A stretch of DNA of 64,000 nt from an uncultured Bacteroides sp. (GTDB lineage Bacteria; Bacteroidota; Bacteroidia; Bacteroidales; Bacteroidaceae). Below, piece by piece: positions 52,871-62,995 of this stretch. The position numbers and the translations under genes are program-made. Positions within the stretch are counted from its first letter, which is position 1, and every line of letters starts with the position of its first letter. The stretch lies in contig NZ_OY782493.1 in NCBI RefSeq assembly GCF_963677715.1, positions 124,001-188,000 of the forward strand, in the 5' to 3' direction. The notes beneath the pieces were generated by a model that had not been told where the DNA came from, did not search any database, and saw nothing but the letters and a program-made list of their open reading frames with translations.

Positions 52871-53977
52871 TTATAAGATGATTGGTTCGTATTTCAATCC
52901 ATAAACATCTGCTACAGCTTTGAACGTAACCTTTCCTTCAATGATATTCAGTCCGGCTGCAAGTGCTGCATCTTCTTTACAAGCTTTTTTCCACCCTTTT
53001 TCGGCCAGTGCCATGGCATAAGGCAATGTTGCATTAGTCAGTGCCAGAGTAGACGTATAAGGAACGGCCCCCGGTATGTTGGCCACGGCATAGTGCACCA
53101 CACCGTCAATAACATAAACAGGTTCGCTATGGCTTGTGGCATGCGATGTTTCAAAGCAACCGCCCTGATCGATAGCTACATCTACCAAAACAGTACCCGG
53201 TTGCATCAGTTTCAGCATCTTTTTTGTGATGAGGTGTGGCGTTTTATCTCCCGGAATCAGTACCGAACCGATAACGAGATTGGTTGATGGCAATTCGGCT
53301 TTTATGTTATGTTCGGTAGAATAGAGCGTTTTTACATTTTTAGGTAACACTTCGCTCAGGTAGCGCAAGCGGGGAAGAGAGATGTCGGTAATGGTAACAT
53401 CAGCACCCGATCCGGCAGCCAGTAAGGCGGCATGTGTACCCACTACACCGGCACCTAATATAAGTACCTTAGCCGGTTTTACTCCCGGTACTCCGCCCAG
53501 TAGTATACCTTTTCCACCTTGCGGTTTTTCCAGAAAACGCGCACCTTCTTGTACGGCCATGCGTCCTGCTACCTCACTCATCGGAATAAGTAAAGGCAAT
53601 GAGCCGTCTGCCTTTTTAACGGTTTCATAAGCCAGGCAAATAGCACCGCTTGCAATCATGGCATGTGTTAGCTCTTCGTCCGAAGCAAAATGAAAGTAAG
53701 TGAACAGTAACTGACCCTTTTTGATGAGCTTATACTCAGGTTCAATAGGCTCTTTTACTTTAACGATCATCTCGGCAGCTGCATATACATTTTCGATAGT
53801 GGGCAAGATGGTAGCTCCGGCGGCTACATATTCTTCGTCGAGGAATCCGCTTCCTTCGCCCGCTGTGTGTTGCACATACATTGTATGACCCTTTTTAGCT
53901 AATTCAGCAACTCCGGCTGGGGTCATACCCACCCGATTCTCGTTGTTTTTGATCTCTTTTGGAACTCCAATTATCAT
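52871..53977 (-). CDS. ald: Alanine dehydrogenase
   Basis: 368 aa. Reversibly oxidises L-alanine to pyruvate and ammonia with NAD. Family blocks: [80 protein letters not shown] and [19 protein letters not shown]. The upstream region also faces the ammonium transporter gene, so nitrogen assimilation genes are clustered. Confidence 0.95.
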   Translation of the reverse strand: MIIGVPKEIKNNENRVGMTPAGVAELAKKGHTMYVQHTAGEGSGFLDEEYVAAGATILPTIENVYAAAEMIVKVKEPIEPEYKLIKKGQLLFTYFHFASDEELTHAMIASGAICLAYETVKKADGSLPLLIPMSEVAGRMAVQEGARFLEKPQGGKGILLGGVPGVKPAKVLILGAGVVGTHAALLAAGSGADVTITDISLPRLRYLSEVLPKNVKTLYSTEHNIKAELPSTNLVIGSVLIPGDKTPHLITKKMLKLMQPGTVLVDVAIDQGGCFETSHATSHSEPVYVIDGVVHYAVANIPGAVPYTSTLALTNATLPYAMALAEKGWKKACKEDAALAAGLNIIEGKVTFKAVADVYGLKYEPIIL

Positions 53978-54558
53978 AATGTTTTAATTTGGGGGTTAAA
54001 CATGGCGCAAGATAGCGATATAAAGCATTCGTTATCATTATAAAATCATTGTTTTACAGCATAATGTTATAAATATTTCGATTTGTTAGATCTTGGTCTA
54101 TATTTGGTATTAATATGATGCTTTTATTCGCTTTTATGTTTCTAATAATATTATTTATTTGTTCTATGGTGTCTTTATCATCCATTAGGCTGTTTAGTGG
54201 TGACTATTTGTTATTTGTGTATTCTTTATTGCTATTCTCTTTTTTGCTTAGTCAAAAGAATACATTTAATTGCAGATCCATTTATCTATATATAATAAGA
54301 TGGCTTATTTTATCTTTCTATTTTATTTAAAAACGCTTTATATTGTGTTTATTTGCTATGTTATGCCTACCATTTGGACTAAATTTATAAGTTTAATGTG
54401 ATAAAAGCATAATTGAGATCAATTAGTTGTAGATATCTCTTTTATTTTATCTATATGTTTACTACTTTTGCACTCGAAAAACAAAAAGACAACCGCAGAG
54501 TTAAATATAAAACATATTGAAACTTTGTGATCAACAAAACCAATAAAAGAAATAGTAG
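53978..54558 (+). promoter_or_regulatory. 580-bp AT-rich intergenic region with amt promoter
   Basis: Very AT-rich, with no convincing gene. A hydrophobic 71-codon frame at 54115-54330 is low in complexity and probably chance. TTTT (54440-54443), 19 bp, TACTTTTG (54463-54470) is the likely amt promoter, leaving about 85 nt of leader. The length suggests room for nitrogen regulation, but no operator was recognised. Confidence 0.5.
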
Positions 54559-55899
54559 ATGAAGAAGCGTTGGATTATTCTAATGGCCCTTATGGTCATT
54601 ATTAGTATTATTGGCCTTTTTACTCCGGAAACGCCTGGTTTGTGGACACCGGATGCCAATGTGAATTATGCGGATGTGGCTTGGATGATAACCGCCACTA
54701 TCTTTGTATTAATGATGACTCCGGGACTTTCGTTCTTTTACGGCGGCATGGTTCGCCAGAAGAACGTTATCTCCACTATTCTGCAAAGTTTCATTGCAAT
54801 GGGTGTTATTAGCATTGTTTGGGTTGTATTTGGGTTTAGCCTTGCTTTTGGTACCGATATAGGTAGCTTTGTTGGTAATCCGGCAACCTTTTTCATGTTT
54901 AACGGAGTGGGGGCCAAGACGAATGAACTACTATCGCCTACTATCCCGCTGGCACTTTTTGCTCTGTTTCAAATGAAATTTGCCATAATCACTCCTTCTT
55001 TGATTACCGGTTCTTTTGCCGAACGTGTCCGGTTCTCCTCTTACTTAGTGTTTATGATCCTTTTCTGTATCTTTGTATATTGCCCCCTGGCTCATTGGAC
55101 ATGGCATCCCGATGGCTTTCTCCGTCAGATGGGGGTAGTCGATTTTGCCGGTGGTATTGTGGTGCATGCATCTTCGGGTGTTGCGGCATTGGCTGGTGCG
55201 ATATTTTTGGGTAAGAGGCGTGATCAGGACAATTCTCATGCTCCGGCAAATATTCCTTTTGTTATTTTGGGCGCTTCTATGTTGTGGTTGGGATGGTTCG
55301 GCTTTAATGCCGGTTCTTCTTTGGCGGCTAACGGAGTAGCGGTGAAAGCTTTCTTAAATACAAATACGGCATCGGCTACGGCTATGCTGGTTTGGGTGTT
55401 CTTTGATTGCTTGCGGGGACGTAAACCTTCGGCAATGGGTGCTGCCATCGGTGCGGTAGTAGGATTGGTTGCCATTACTCCTTCTGCCGGATATGTTACC
55501 GTAGGACAAAGTATCTTTATTGCAATGGTTACTACCATTGTTTGTAATGTGGCGGTTTATTGGAAAAACCATACTTCGGTAGATGATGCGCTCGATGTAT
55601 TCTCCACACACGGTGTGGGTGGTATACTAGGTACGGTTCTGACCGGTGTTTTTGTGCACGGGCTGATGGAAGGGCATGTGCATATCTTTTTGGTTCATGT
55701 ACTTGCTGTAGTCATTGTGTCTGCATATACTTTTGTGGTGACCTATGCTTTATATTGGATTACGGATAAAATGATACCGATGCGTGTGTCTGCCGAGAGC
55801 GAACATATTGGTTTGGATATCAGTCAGCACGACGAGCAATATGGCTTGGTGGTGGCCGAAAGAGAATTGGCCGAATATGTTGAGGATGATCGGAGATAA
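54559..55899 (+). CDS. amt: Ammonium transporter (Amt/Rh family)
   Basis: 446 aa, about eleven membrane helices. Key segments: DVAWMITATIFVLMMTPGLSFFYGGMVRQKNVISTI, SFAERVRFSSY, WTWHPDGFLRQMGVVDFAGGIVVHASSGVAALA (first pore histidine), LGWFGFNAGSSLAANG, and DVFSTHGVGGILGTVLTGVF (second pore histidine). The long C-terminal tail is acidic. No GlnB/GlnK gene is adjacent. It should import ammonium across the inner membrane. Confidence 0.95.
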   Translation: MKKRWIILMALMVIISIIGLFTPETPGLWTPDANVNYADVAWMITATIFVLMMTPGLSFFYGGMVRQKNVISTILQSFIAMGVISIVWVVFGFSLAFGTDIGSFVGNPATFFMFNGVGAKTNELLSPTIPLALFALFQMKFAIITPSLITGSFAERVRFSSYLVFMILFCIFVYCPLAHWTWHPDGFLRQMGVVDFAGGIVVHASSGVAALAGAIFLGKRRDQDNSHAPANIPFVILGASMLWLGWFGFNAGSSLAANGVAVKAFLNTNTASATAMLVWVFFDCLRGRKPSAMGAAIGAVVGLVAITPSAGYVTVGQSIFIAMVTTIVCNVAVYWKNHTSVDDALDVFSTHGVGGILGTVLTGVFVHGLMEGHVHIFLVHVLAVVIVSAYTFVVTYALYWITDKMIPMRVSAESEHIGLDISQHDEQYGLVVAERELAEYVEDDRR

Positions 55900-56043
55900 A
55901 GATAAACGGCAGGCACGAAAAGAATGCCGTAGGTAGCAAACAGGTTTATTGATGGGTTATGTAGAATGGTTTTTGTTATTCGGGGGGTGCTGTTTTCAAT
56001 TAAATTCATTAAGTTTGCACTTCCGAATTAAAACTGTATTTAC

Positions 56044-57687
56044 ATGAAGAAATATATAGTGGTTCTGTTGTTGTTTGGGAGTGTCGGAGGATATTCGCAG
56101 ACTAAACAGGCCACCTCTTTCACTCCTCCTCTTAATATTCCGCTTACGCTGAGTGGCAATTTCGGAGAACTGCGCCCCAATCATTTTCACGGGGGGCTCG
56201 ACTTTAAGACTCAGAACGTTATTGGAAAAAAGGTATTGGCGGTGGCCGACGGATACATCTCCCGCATACTTGTTACCCACGGATCGGGCTATATGCTTTA
56301 CGTGCATTATAATAATGGTTATACTACTATTTGCCGTCATCTTTCCGGGTTTCTGTTGCCCATGGCGGAGCGGGTGGAAGACTACCAGTATAAACAGGAG
56401 TCATGGGAAGTAACTATTGTTCCCGACTCTACGGAATATCCCATACATGCGGGGCAGCAGATAGCGTGGAGCGGAAGTACCGGCTACTCCTTCGGCCCGC
56501 ATTTACATCTTGACTTAATAGAAAATGCAACGGGCGACCATGTGAATCCGCTTCCTTTCTTTAAGAGCTTTATAAAAGATAACCGTCCGCCAAAGGCCGA
56601 TGGGATTATGCTTTTTCCGCAAGCGGGTAAAGGAGTTGTTGAAGGGAACCAACGGGAAAGAACGTTCTTGCCTAACGCCGTGCGACCCATTGAGGCATGG
56701 GGATGGATCGGAGCAGGAATCAAAGCTTATGATTACATGACGGGTACGTCTAACCGTTACGGAGTACATTCCGTTGCGCTCTTTGTAGACGGCAAAGAGA
56801 TCTTCCGCAGTACGGTAGATCGCTATTCGACAGATGAGAACCGGATGGTAAACTCCTGGGCTTACGGCAGTTACATGAAATCCTTTATCGACCCCGGCAA
56901 CACACTTCGCATGCTACATGCGGAGAATGGAAACAGGGGTCTGATCGATATAGATGAAGAGAGAGAATACCATTTTATGTACGAACTGAAAGACTTGTAC
57001 GGCAATACTTCCCATTACCGTTTTGTGGTACGTGGCAAGCGCCAGCCTATCCAGCCTTTGATTCATCGTGAGAAATATCTGCTTGCCTGGGATAAGATGA
57101 ATTTTCTGCAAGAACCTGGGATGACACTTGTTATTCCTAAAGGGACTTTATATGAAGACCTGCCTTTGCACTTCAATGTTCGTGCCGACTCCGGTGCTAT
57201 TGCCTATACGTATCAGTTAAATGACAAGCCGGTACCTTTGCATGCAGCTTGCGAGTTATCTATCGGACTGCGACACAAGTGGCTTGCCGATACAACGAAG
57301 TATTATGTGGCAGAGATCACGTCGGGAGGAAGAATGCACAGCGTTGGCGGGAAGTACGAAAAAGGATTCATGAAAGCGAATATCCTTGATTTAGGTACGT
57401 ATACCGTAGCCATTGATACCGTTCCGCCGAAAGTTTTGCCGTTGGCTAAGAATACCTGGGCACGCTCCGGCCGGATAGCCTATCGCATAAAAGATGCGGA
57501 GACGGGTATTCGTTCGTATCGCGGCACCATTGACGGGAAGTACGCACTCTTCGGTTGGGAGATGATGACGAACCGCCTGGTGTGTAAGATAGATCCCCGC
57601 CGCGTAGCAAAATCGGGGAGGCACGTGGTAGAGGTTACCGTGACGGATAACTGCGGTAACGTAAGAGTGGTGAAGGATACTTTTTGA
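56044..57687 (+). CDS. M23-family metallopeptidase, exported
   Basis: 547 aa. A signal (KKYIVVLLLFGSVGGYSQ) precedes an N-terminal LytM domain with the zinc motifs NHFHGGLDFKT (HxxxD) and GPHLHLDLIE (HxH), and STGYSFG between. The remaining 350 residues contain beta-rich regions (ELKDLYGNTSHYRFVV and YRIKDAETGIRSYRGTIDGKYALF) without a named family. It probably cuts peptidoglycan cross-links in the periplasm. The usual M23 position at the C-terminus is reversed here, which is common in Bacteroidetes. Confidence 0.87.
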   Translation: MKKYIVVLLLFGSVGGYSQTKQATSFTPPLNIPLTLSGNFGELRPNHFHGGLDFKTQNVIGKKVLAVADGYISRILVTHGSGYMLYVHYNNGYTTICRHLSGFLLPMAERVEDYQYKQESWEVTIVPDSTEYPIHAGQQIAWSGSTGYSFGPHLHLDLIENATGDHVNPLPFFKSFIKDNRPPKADGIMLFPQAGKGVVEGNQRERTFLPNAVRPIEAWGWIGAGIKAYDYMTGTSNRYGVHSVALFVDGKEIFRSTVDRYSTDENRMVNSWAYGSYMKSFIDPGNTLRMLHAENGNRGLIDIDEEREYHFMYELKDLYGNTSHYRFVVRGKRQPIQPLIHREKYLLAWDKMNFLQEPGMTLVIPKGTLYEDLPLHFNVRADSGAIAYTYQLNDKPVPLHAACELSIGLRHKWLADTTKYYVAEITSGGRMHSVGGKYEKGFMKANILDLGTYTVAIDTVPPKVLPLAKNTWARSGRIAYRIKDAETGIRSYRGTIDGKYALFGWEMMTNRLVCKIDPRRVAKSGRHVVEVTVTDNCGNVRVVKDTF

Positions 57688-57726
57688 AACGAATGAAAAA
57701 GAAATAAGTAAATAACAACTATAATT

Positions 57727-59424
57727 ATGATGAAAGAACATTATTACAGACAAAGTAAAACTTTGTGGTCTCTCTTCGGAGGAAACAAGGGGAGAGGTTT
57801 TCTCTTGTGTGCCGTTTCGTTGATGGCATTTGTGGCGGAAACATCTGCCTGCACCAATCTTATAGTAGGGAAAAATGCCTCGGCAGACGGATCTACGATT
57901 GTATCTTACTCGGCAGATTCTTACGGACTGTTTGGTGAACTGTACCATTACCCTGCCGCTACTTATAAAAAAGGTGCCATGCTCGATGTGTATGAGTGGG
58001 ACACACATAAATATCTGGGGCAGATAGAACAAGCCAGACAGACTTACAACGTGATTGGTAACATGAACGAATATCAGGTAACGATCGGTGAAACGACTTT
58101 CGAAGGACGATCGGAGTTGGTGGACAGTACCGCAACTATTGATTACGGAAGTTTAATCTATCTCGGATTGCAACGTTCTCGCACAGCGCGCGAAGCCATT
58201 AAAGTGATGACGGAGCTGGTGCAACAATACGGATACTACAGTAGCGGTGAGTCTTTTACCATTGCCGACCCGAATGAGGTTTGGATTATGGATATGATAG
58301 GTAAGGGGCCGGGCATTCGCGGTGCGGTATGGGTAGCGGTTCGCATACCCGACGATTGCATCTCGGCACATGCCAACCAGTCTCGCATCCATACTTTTAA
58401 TATGGAAGACAAGAACAGTTGCCTTTACTCTTCCGATGTTGTTTCGTTTGCCCGTGAAAAAGGATACTTCACCGGCATAAACAAAGACTTTAGTTTTGCC
58501 GATGCTTATGCACCGCTCGACTTTGGCGGAAGAAGATTTTGCGAAGCCCGTGTGTGGAGCTACTTCAATATGTTCACCGATCAGGGAGCTGCTTTTCTGC
58601 CCTATGTGCTGGGAAAGACCAATGACCCCATGCCGTTGTACGTAAAGCCCAATCGTAAGATCTCCGTACAAGATGTGAAGAATGCCATGCGCAACCATTA
58701 CGAAGGTACACCTCTTGATATCTCTAACGATTTTGGAGCAGGCCCTTACAAAACTCCTTATCGCCTTTCTCCGCTGACCTTTACCGTAGGTAACCAGAAG
58801 TATTTTAACGAACGCCCCATCTCTACCCAGCAAACAGGTTTCGTGTTTGTGGCACAGATGCGTTCGGAGAAACCCGATGCCATAGGCGGTGTGCTTTGGT
58901 TTGGTTTGGATGATGCCAACATGACGGTCTTTACGCCCGTGTATTGCTGTACCGATAAAGTGCCGGCCTGCTATGCGCCCAATGGTGCCGATTACGTTAC
59001 TTTTTCGTGGGACTCTTCTTTCTGGATATTCAACTGGGTAGCCAATATGGTTTATCCCCGTTACAGCCTGATGATAGATGACGTGCGCGCTACACAGAAG
59101 GAGATTGAAACAACATTCAATCAAGCTCAGGAAGCGGTGGAGGCTACGGCGGCCAAGCTGTACGAAAAAGACCCCGCAGAGGCAAAAGCCTTCTTGACAA
59201 ATTACACCAACATGACGGCACAGAGTACTTTTGATGCATGGAAACACTTGGGTGAGTTCCTTGTTGTTAAGTACAACGATGGTGTGGTGAAACGCGTTAA
59301 AGACGGAAAGTTTGAACGTAACGCCATCGGTCAGCCGGCCGAAGTTATCCGTCCCGGTTATCCCAAAGAGTTTCTCGAAGAATATGTGAAACAAACCGGA
59401 GACAGGTATAAAGTGCCCGAATAA
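57727..59424 (+). CDS. C69-family dipeptidase
   Basis: 565 aa. The N-terminal part ends in SACTNLIVGKNASADGSTIVSYSADSYG, where the Cys after the signal region is the expected Ntn-type nucleophile. Further family blocks: YQVTIGETTFEGR, PNEVWIMDMIGKGPGIRGAVWVAVRIPDDCISAHANQSRI, FWIFNWVANMVYPRYS. It hydrolyses dipeptides and may work with the M23 peptidase 40 bp upstream. The precursor N-terminus (about 37 residues) suggests export. Confidence 0.9.
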   Translation: MMKEHYYRQSKTLWSLFGGNKGRGFLLCAVSLMAFVAETSACTNLIVGKNASADGSTIVSYSADSYGLFGELYHYPAATYKKGAMLDVYEWDTHKYLGQIEQARQTYNVIGNMNEYQVTIGETTFEGRSELVDSTATIDYGSLIYLGLQRSRTAREAIKVMTELVQQYGYYSSGESFTIADPNEVWIMDMIGKGPGIRGAVWVAVRIPDDCISAHANQSRIHTFNMEDKNSCLYSSDVVSFAREKGYFTGINKDFSFADAYAPLDFGGRRFCEARVWSYFNMFTDQGAAFLPYVLGKTNDPMPLYVKPNRKISVQDVKNAMRNHYEGTPLDISNDFGAGPYKTPYRLSPLTFTVGNQKYFNERPISTQQTGFVFVAQMRSEKPDAIGGVLWFGLDDANMTVFTPVYCCTDKVPACYAPNGADYVTFSWDSSFWIFNWVANMVYPRYSLMIDDVRATQKEIETTFNQAQEAVEATAAKLYEKDPAEAKAFLTNYTNMTAQSTFDAWKHLGEFLVVKYNDGVVKRVKDGKFERNAIGQPAEVIRPGYPKEFLEEYVKQTGDRYKVPE

Positions 59425-59450
59425 GAAACCGTCTTATCCGAAATAGGTTT

Positions 59451-59496
59451 AAAAAGCTCTCTTTTCTTACAGAAAGGAGGGCTTTTCCTTTTTTAT
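59451..59496 (+). terminator. Terminator after the C69 dipeptidase gene
   Basis: An imperfect stem with matching AAAAGC..CTC and GAGGGCTTTT parts and a T-rich tail follows the stop codon. Confidence 0.65.
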
Positions 59497-59594
59497 CTAA
59501 AGCAAAAGCGGGCTTTTTAAACTTATTCTTTTTACATTTGTATGCTCATGAACGGAGTATGAAGAGTGACTAACTAATTATAAATAATAACTTC

Positions 59595-61340
59595 ATGGAA
59601 AATCAGGAATTAATCAAACAAGTAACGGAGAAAGCTGCCAAATGGCTAACACCGGCTTATGATGCCGAAACGCAGGTTGAAGTGAAACAAATGCTTGATA
59701 GCGAAGATAAAACAGCGCTTATCGAATCTTTCTATAAAGATCTGGAGTTTGGAACGGGTGGTTTGCGGGGCATTATGGGTGCGGGCAGTAACCGTATGAA
59801 CATCTACACCGTGGGTGCCGCTACGCAGGGGCTCTCTAACTATCTGAATAAGAATTTTAAAGAACTGAAGCAAATATCGGTAGTGGTTGGGCACGATTGC
59901 CGCAACAACAGCCGCAAGTTTGCCGAGATCTCTGCCAATATCTTTTCGGCCAACGGCATTAAGGTTTATCTGTTTGAGGCATTGCGCCCCACACCCGAGA
60001 TTTCTTTTGCCATCCGTCATTTCGGTTGTCAGAGCGGAATCATTCTTACGGCATCGCACAACCCCAAAGAGTATAACGGCTACAAGGCTTACTGGGACGA
60101 TGGAGCACAGGTGTTGATGCCTCACGATAAAGGGATTATTGATGAAGTAGAGAGAGTAGCTTCGGCTGCCGATATTAAGTTTGAAGGCAATCCGTTGCTG
60201 ATTGAGAGCATTGGCGAAAAGGTAGACCAGTTGTTCCTTGAGAAGGTAAAGACGGTATCTATCGACCCGGAAGTCATCAAACGCCATCACGATATGAAGA
60301 TTGTTTATACTCCGATTCACGGTACGGGTATTACACTCATCCCCCGTGCACTGAAGTCGTGGGGCTTTACCCATATCATTGATGTGCCCGAGCAGAATGT
60401 GATAAGCGGTGACTTTCCTACGGTGAAGTCGCCCAACCCCGAAGAGCCTGCCGCTCTGTTTATGGCTATCGAAAAAGCCAAGGCAACGGATGCCGAACTG
60501 GTTATGGCCAGCGATCCCGATGCCGACCGTGTGGGCATCTCCTGCAAGAACGATAAGGGCGAATGGGTGTTGATTAACGGAAACCAGACGTGCCTGATGT
60601 ACTTGTACTACATCTTAACCCAATACAGCGCTTTGGGCAAGATTAAGGGCAATGAGTTTTGCGTAAAGACTATTGTTACCACGGAGTTGATAAAGAAGAT
60701 AGCCGATAAGAATCATATTGAAATGCTCGATTGCTATACCGGATTTAAATGGATTGCCCGCGAAATTCGTTTGCTCGAAGGTGTGAAGAAGTATATCGGC
60801 GGAGGTGAAGAGAGCTATGGCTTTCTGGCCGAAGACTTTGTGCGCGATAAAGATGCCGTATCGGCCTGCTGCCTCATTGCCGAAATAGCCGCATGGGCCA
60901 AAGATAACGGTAAAACGTTGTTCCAATTGCTGCAAGACATCTACGTGGAGTATGGTTTCTCGAAAGAGAAAGGCATCAGCGTGGTAAAGAAAGGCAAGAG
61001 TGGTGCCGAAGAGATTAAGCAGATGATGACCGACTTCCGCAACAATCCGCCCAAGGAGATGGCCGGTTCTAAAATCATTTTGTGCAAAGACTACCTCACG
61101 TTGAAGCAAACGGATGCCAAGGGTCATGTTTCCGATCTGGACATGCCCGATACCTCGAACGTACTTCAATACTTTACCGAAGACGGCAGCAAGGTTTCCG
61201 TTCGCCCGTCGGGTACGGAACCGAAGATTAAGTTTTACGTCGAAGTGAAAGGTGAGATGGGATGCCGCAACTGCTATGCCGGTGCCAACGAGATAGCCGA
61301 TGAAAAGATCGAAGCAGTGATGAAATCACTCGGAATTTGA
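59595..61340 (+). CDS. Phosphoglucomutase/phosphomannomutase family protein
   Basis: 581 aa. It belongs to the alpha-D-phosphohexomutase superfamily. The phosphoserine loop is ILTASHNPKEYNGYK, the metal loop is ASDPDADRVGI, the sugar loop GGGEESYGFLAEDFVRDKDAV, and the phosphate-binding loop RPSGTEPKIKFYVE. The length fits PGM2-like enzymes that convert glucose-1-phosphate or mannose/pentose phosphates. A -7 element TACATTTG (59533-59540) lies upstream. A cell-envelope or glycogen role is possible. Confidence 0.93.
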   Translation: MENQELIKQVTEKAAKWLTPAYDAETQVEVKQMLDSEDKTALIESFYKDLEFGTGGLRGIMGAGSNRMNIYTVGAATQGLSNYLNKNFKELKQISVVVGHDCRNNSRKFAEISANIFSANGIKVYLFEALRPTPEISFAIRHFGCQSGIILTASHNPKEYNGYKAYWDDGAQVLMPHDKGIIDEVERVASAADIKFEGNPLLIESIGEKVDQLFLEKVKTVSIDPEVIKRHHDMKIVYTPIHGTGITLIPRALKSWGFTHIIDVPEQNVISGDFPTVKSPNPEEPAALFMAIEKAKATDAELVMASDPDADRVGISCKNDKGEWVLINGNQTCLMYLYYILTQYSALGKIKGNEFCVKTIVTTELIKKIADKNHIEMLDCYTGFKWIAREIRLLEGVKKYIGGGEESYGFLAEDFVRDKDAVSACCLIAEIAAWAKDNGKTLFQLLQDIYVEYGFSKEKGISVVKKGKSGAEEIKQMMTDFRNNPPKEMAGSKIILCKDYLTLKQTDAKGHVSDLDMPDTSNVLQYFTEDGSKVSVRPSGTEPKIKFYVEVKGEMGCRNCYAGANEIADEKIEAVMKSLGI

Positions 61341-61404
61341 GTAACCCGTCCGGTTAGCTTCGGTTAGAATGCTTAGCGATGCATTTAGCCGGAATAAAAA
61401 AGAA

Positions 61405-61456
61405 AGAAAATCCCCTTGCAGGTAGTGTGTTATCATCACCGTGCAAGGGGATTTTT
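61405..61456 (+). terminator. Terminator after the phosphohexomutase gene
   Basis: AAAATCCCCTTGCA (61405-61418) pairs perfectly with 61442-61455 and ends in a T-run. Confidence 0.85.
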
Positions 61457-61505
61457 ATGTTCGTTTACCTAAGAAGAAGGGTGCTGCCAGGCAGTTTGAA
61501 GGTTA

Positions 61506-62288
61506 CTACTTACGGTCAATCCACCAGTCAATCATCTTCCGCGCCAGACTCATTTTACCGGGTAGTTGCGGCAGGTTATTTCTTGTATAAAAGGCCGCTG
61601 CACTCAGTTCCTCTTCCTGAAGTTTAATCTCTCCGCTTACGTAATCGGCAATGAAGCCCACCATCAGTCCGCTGGGATACGGCCACGCCTGGTTGCCGAA
61701 GTAAGTAATGTTGTTCACCTTCAATCCGGTTTCCTCCATTACCTCGCGAGCCACGCACTCCTCCAGCGTTTCTCCTGTTTCGAGAAACCCCGCTACGAGA
61801 CTGTTAAACGGTCCCCGGAAGTTGCGTGCATGCACCAGTAACAGCGAGTCTCCTTTGCGCACCAAAGCCAGAATAGCTGTAGAGATGGCCGGATAAAGCT
61901 CGTTGCCGCAGTTGGGGCACTTCTTCATTATCGGTTCCCTCTTTTCGGTAGGAGTGCCGCATGCCGGACAGAAATTGCTGTTCTTGTCCCAGTGAAGTAT
62001 TTCGTGCGCTTTGCCCGCTATCTGATACTGAGAGAAAGGCAGGTAGTCGTACGATGAACGCAGTCCCGTCATAAAGTACTGTTCCGTTTCGCCTATTTCA
62101 CGGTCGATGGAGAAGACCTTGCACAATACTCCTTTGGGGGTAGTGATGCTGTGTATGGTAGCATTCATTTCGGGTTCTACAGGAGGTTTCTCCCCCCACG
62201 GAAGGTTGCATACCTCTTTGTTTCTTTCAATGAGTAGCTGGTCGTTAAAGAAAACCAGCCACTGAATTTGTTCAGCTATTGTTTCCAT
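61506..62288 (-). CDS. nudC: NAD+ diphosphatase (NudC, decapping type)
   Basis: 260 aa. Cleaves NADH/NAD and removes NAD caps from RNA. It shows a zinc ribbon with FCPACGTPTEKREP and KKCPNCGNELYP. The Nudix box is GFLETGETLEECVAREVMEETGL, followed by QAWPYPSGLMVGF, the SQPWPFPxS-like NudC signature. Length and order agree with the family. It converges with the phosphohexomutase gene. Confidence 0.95.
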   Translation of the reverse strand: METIAEQIQWLVFFNDQLLIERNKEVCNLPWGEKPPVEPEMNATIHSITTPKGVLCKVFSIDREIGETEQYFMTGLRSSYDYLPFSQYQIAGKAHEILHWDKNSNFCPACGTPTEKREPIMKKCPNCGNELYPAISTAILALVRKGDSLLLVHARNFRGPFNSLVAGFLETGETLEECVAREVMEETGLKVNNITYFGNQAWPYPSGLMVGFIADYVSGEIKLQEEELSAAAFYTRNNLPQLPGKMSLARKMIDWWIDRK

Positions 62289-62995
62289 TCTTTTTTGATT
62301 TAATCATCTGTGCGTTGCAGGCAGTCTAGCATCCTGAAGCGCTGGCAAAGGTACTCAAAAACTTCTTTCGTGGTTGTTGCAAGAAGCTGAAGTTTTTGTT
62401 TCACCTCTCTGCCGAACGTTTACGCCGCCTTGCAGGTGTCGAAGAGATTTCATCCCTCAAGGCTTGTTCCCTTAAAAGAAAAGCTGCAACCGGAGGAGAA
62501 ACCCCGCTTCCGCAGGGAAGTATAAAGCCTGGGATGTGATGATTATTCCGTACAAAGAGCCCTTTATGAGCTTGTTTTTGTCAAGAGCTGATTTATAGTT
62601 TATTAACAATATGGGAGTGAGCTGGCAGAAGAAGGGAAGTTATTCGGATAACATAAGGAGATAAATGGGTAACATTACTTGTTATTGGGATAACAAACCG
62701 CAATATGAGTGATGATGAACCGTCTCATGAGTCAAGTGCAACCGTCTCATGCACCAAATGCAACCGTCACTTTGGTCGGATAGCACCGTGCAATCGGGTG
62801 AAAAGCACCGTTCTTTGTCGTAACCGAACGGTGTGGGCACAAAAAAAGAGGGAAGCAGCAACTTCCCCCATTTACCCTATTTTAATTTGAATATACTTTA
62901 TGATTACATTTACAAAGATACAACATTACACAACAAAAAGCAAGCTTTTCGGTATAAAAGAACAGCTGTAGTTTGTTTTTTTAGTAATCCGTATA
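62289..62995. other. 707-bp non-coding region containing repeat array B
   Basis: No credible gene. It holds the 22-bp-period array at 62717-62836 and otherwise featureless sequence. A 61-codon frame over the array (62705-62890) is explained by the repeats. Confidence 0.6.
62717..62836 (+). repeat. Iteron-like array B: 22-bp period, about six units
   Basis: Units start at 62717, 62739, 62761, 62783 and 62805, each with ACCGT at the same offset, plus a sixth at about 62826. Units at 62783 and 62805 open GCACCGTGCA and GCACCGTTCT, as in array A at 36.9 kb. Variable halves differ between units. No replication gene is adjacent here. Confidence 0.7.

Noticed and set aside
54115-54330. 71-codon hydrophobic frame upstream of amt
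   Set aside because: It is in very AT-rich DNA, which gives Leu/Phe/Ile codons by composition. No promoter fit or family resemblance was seen.
62705-62890. 61-codon frame over repeat array B
   Set aside because: It is produced by the 22-bp repeats; similar peptide fragments to array A (APCNR..STV) come from shared DNA heads, not from a shared protein.
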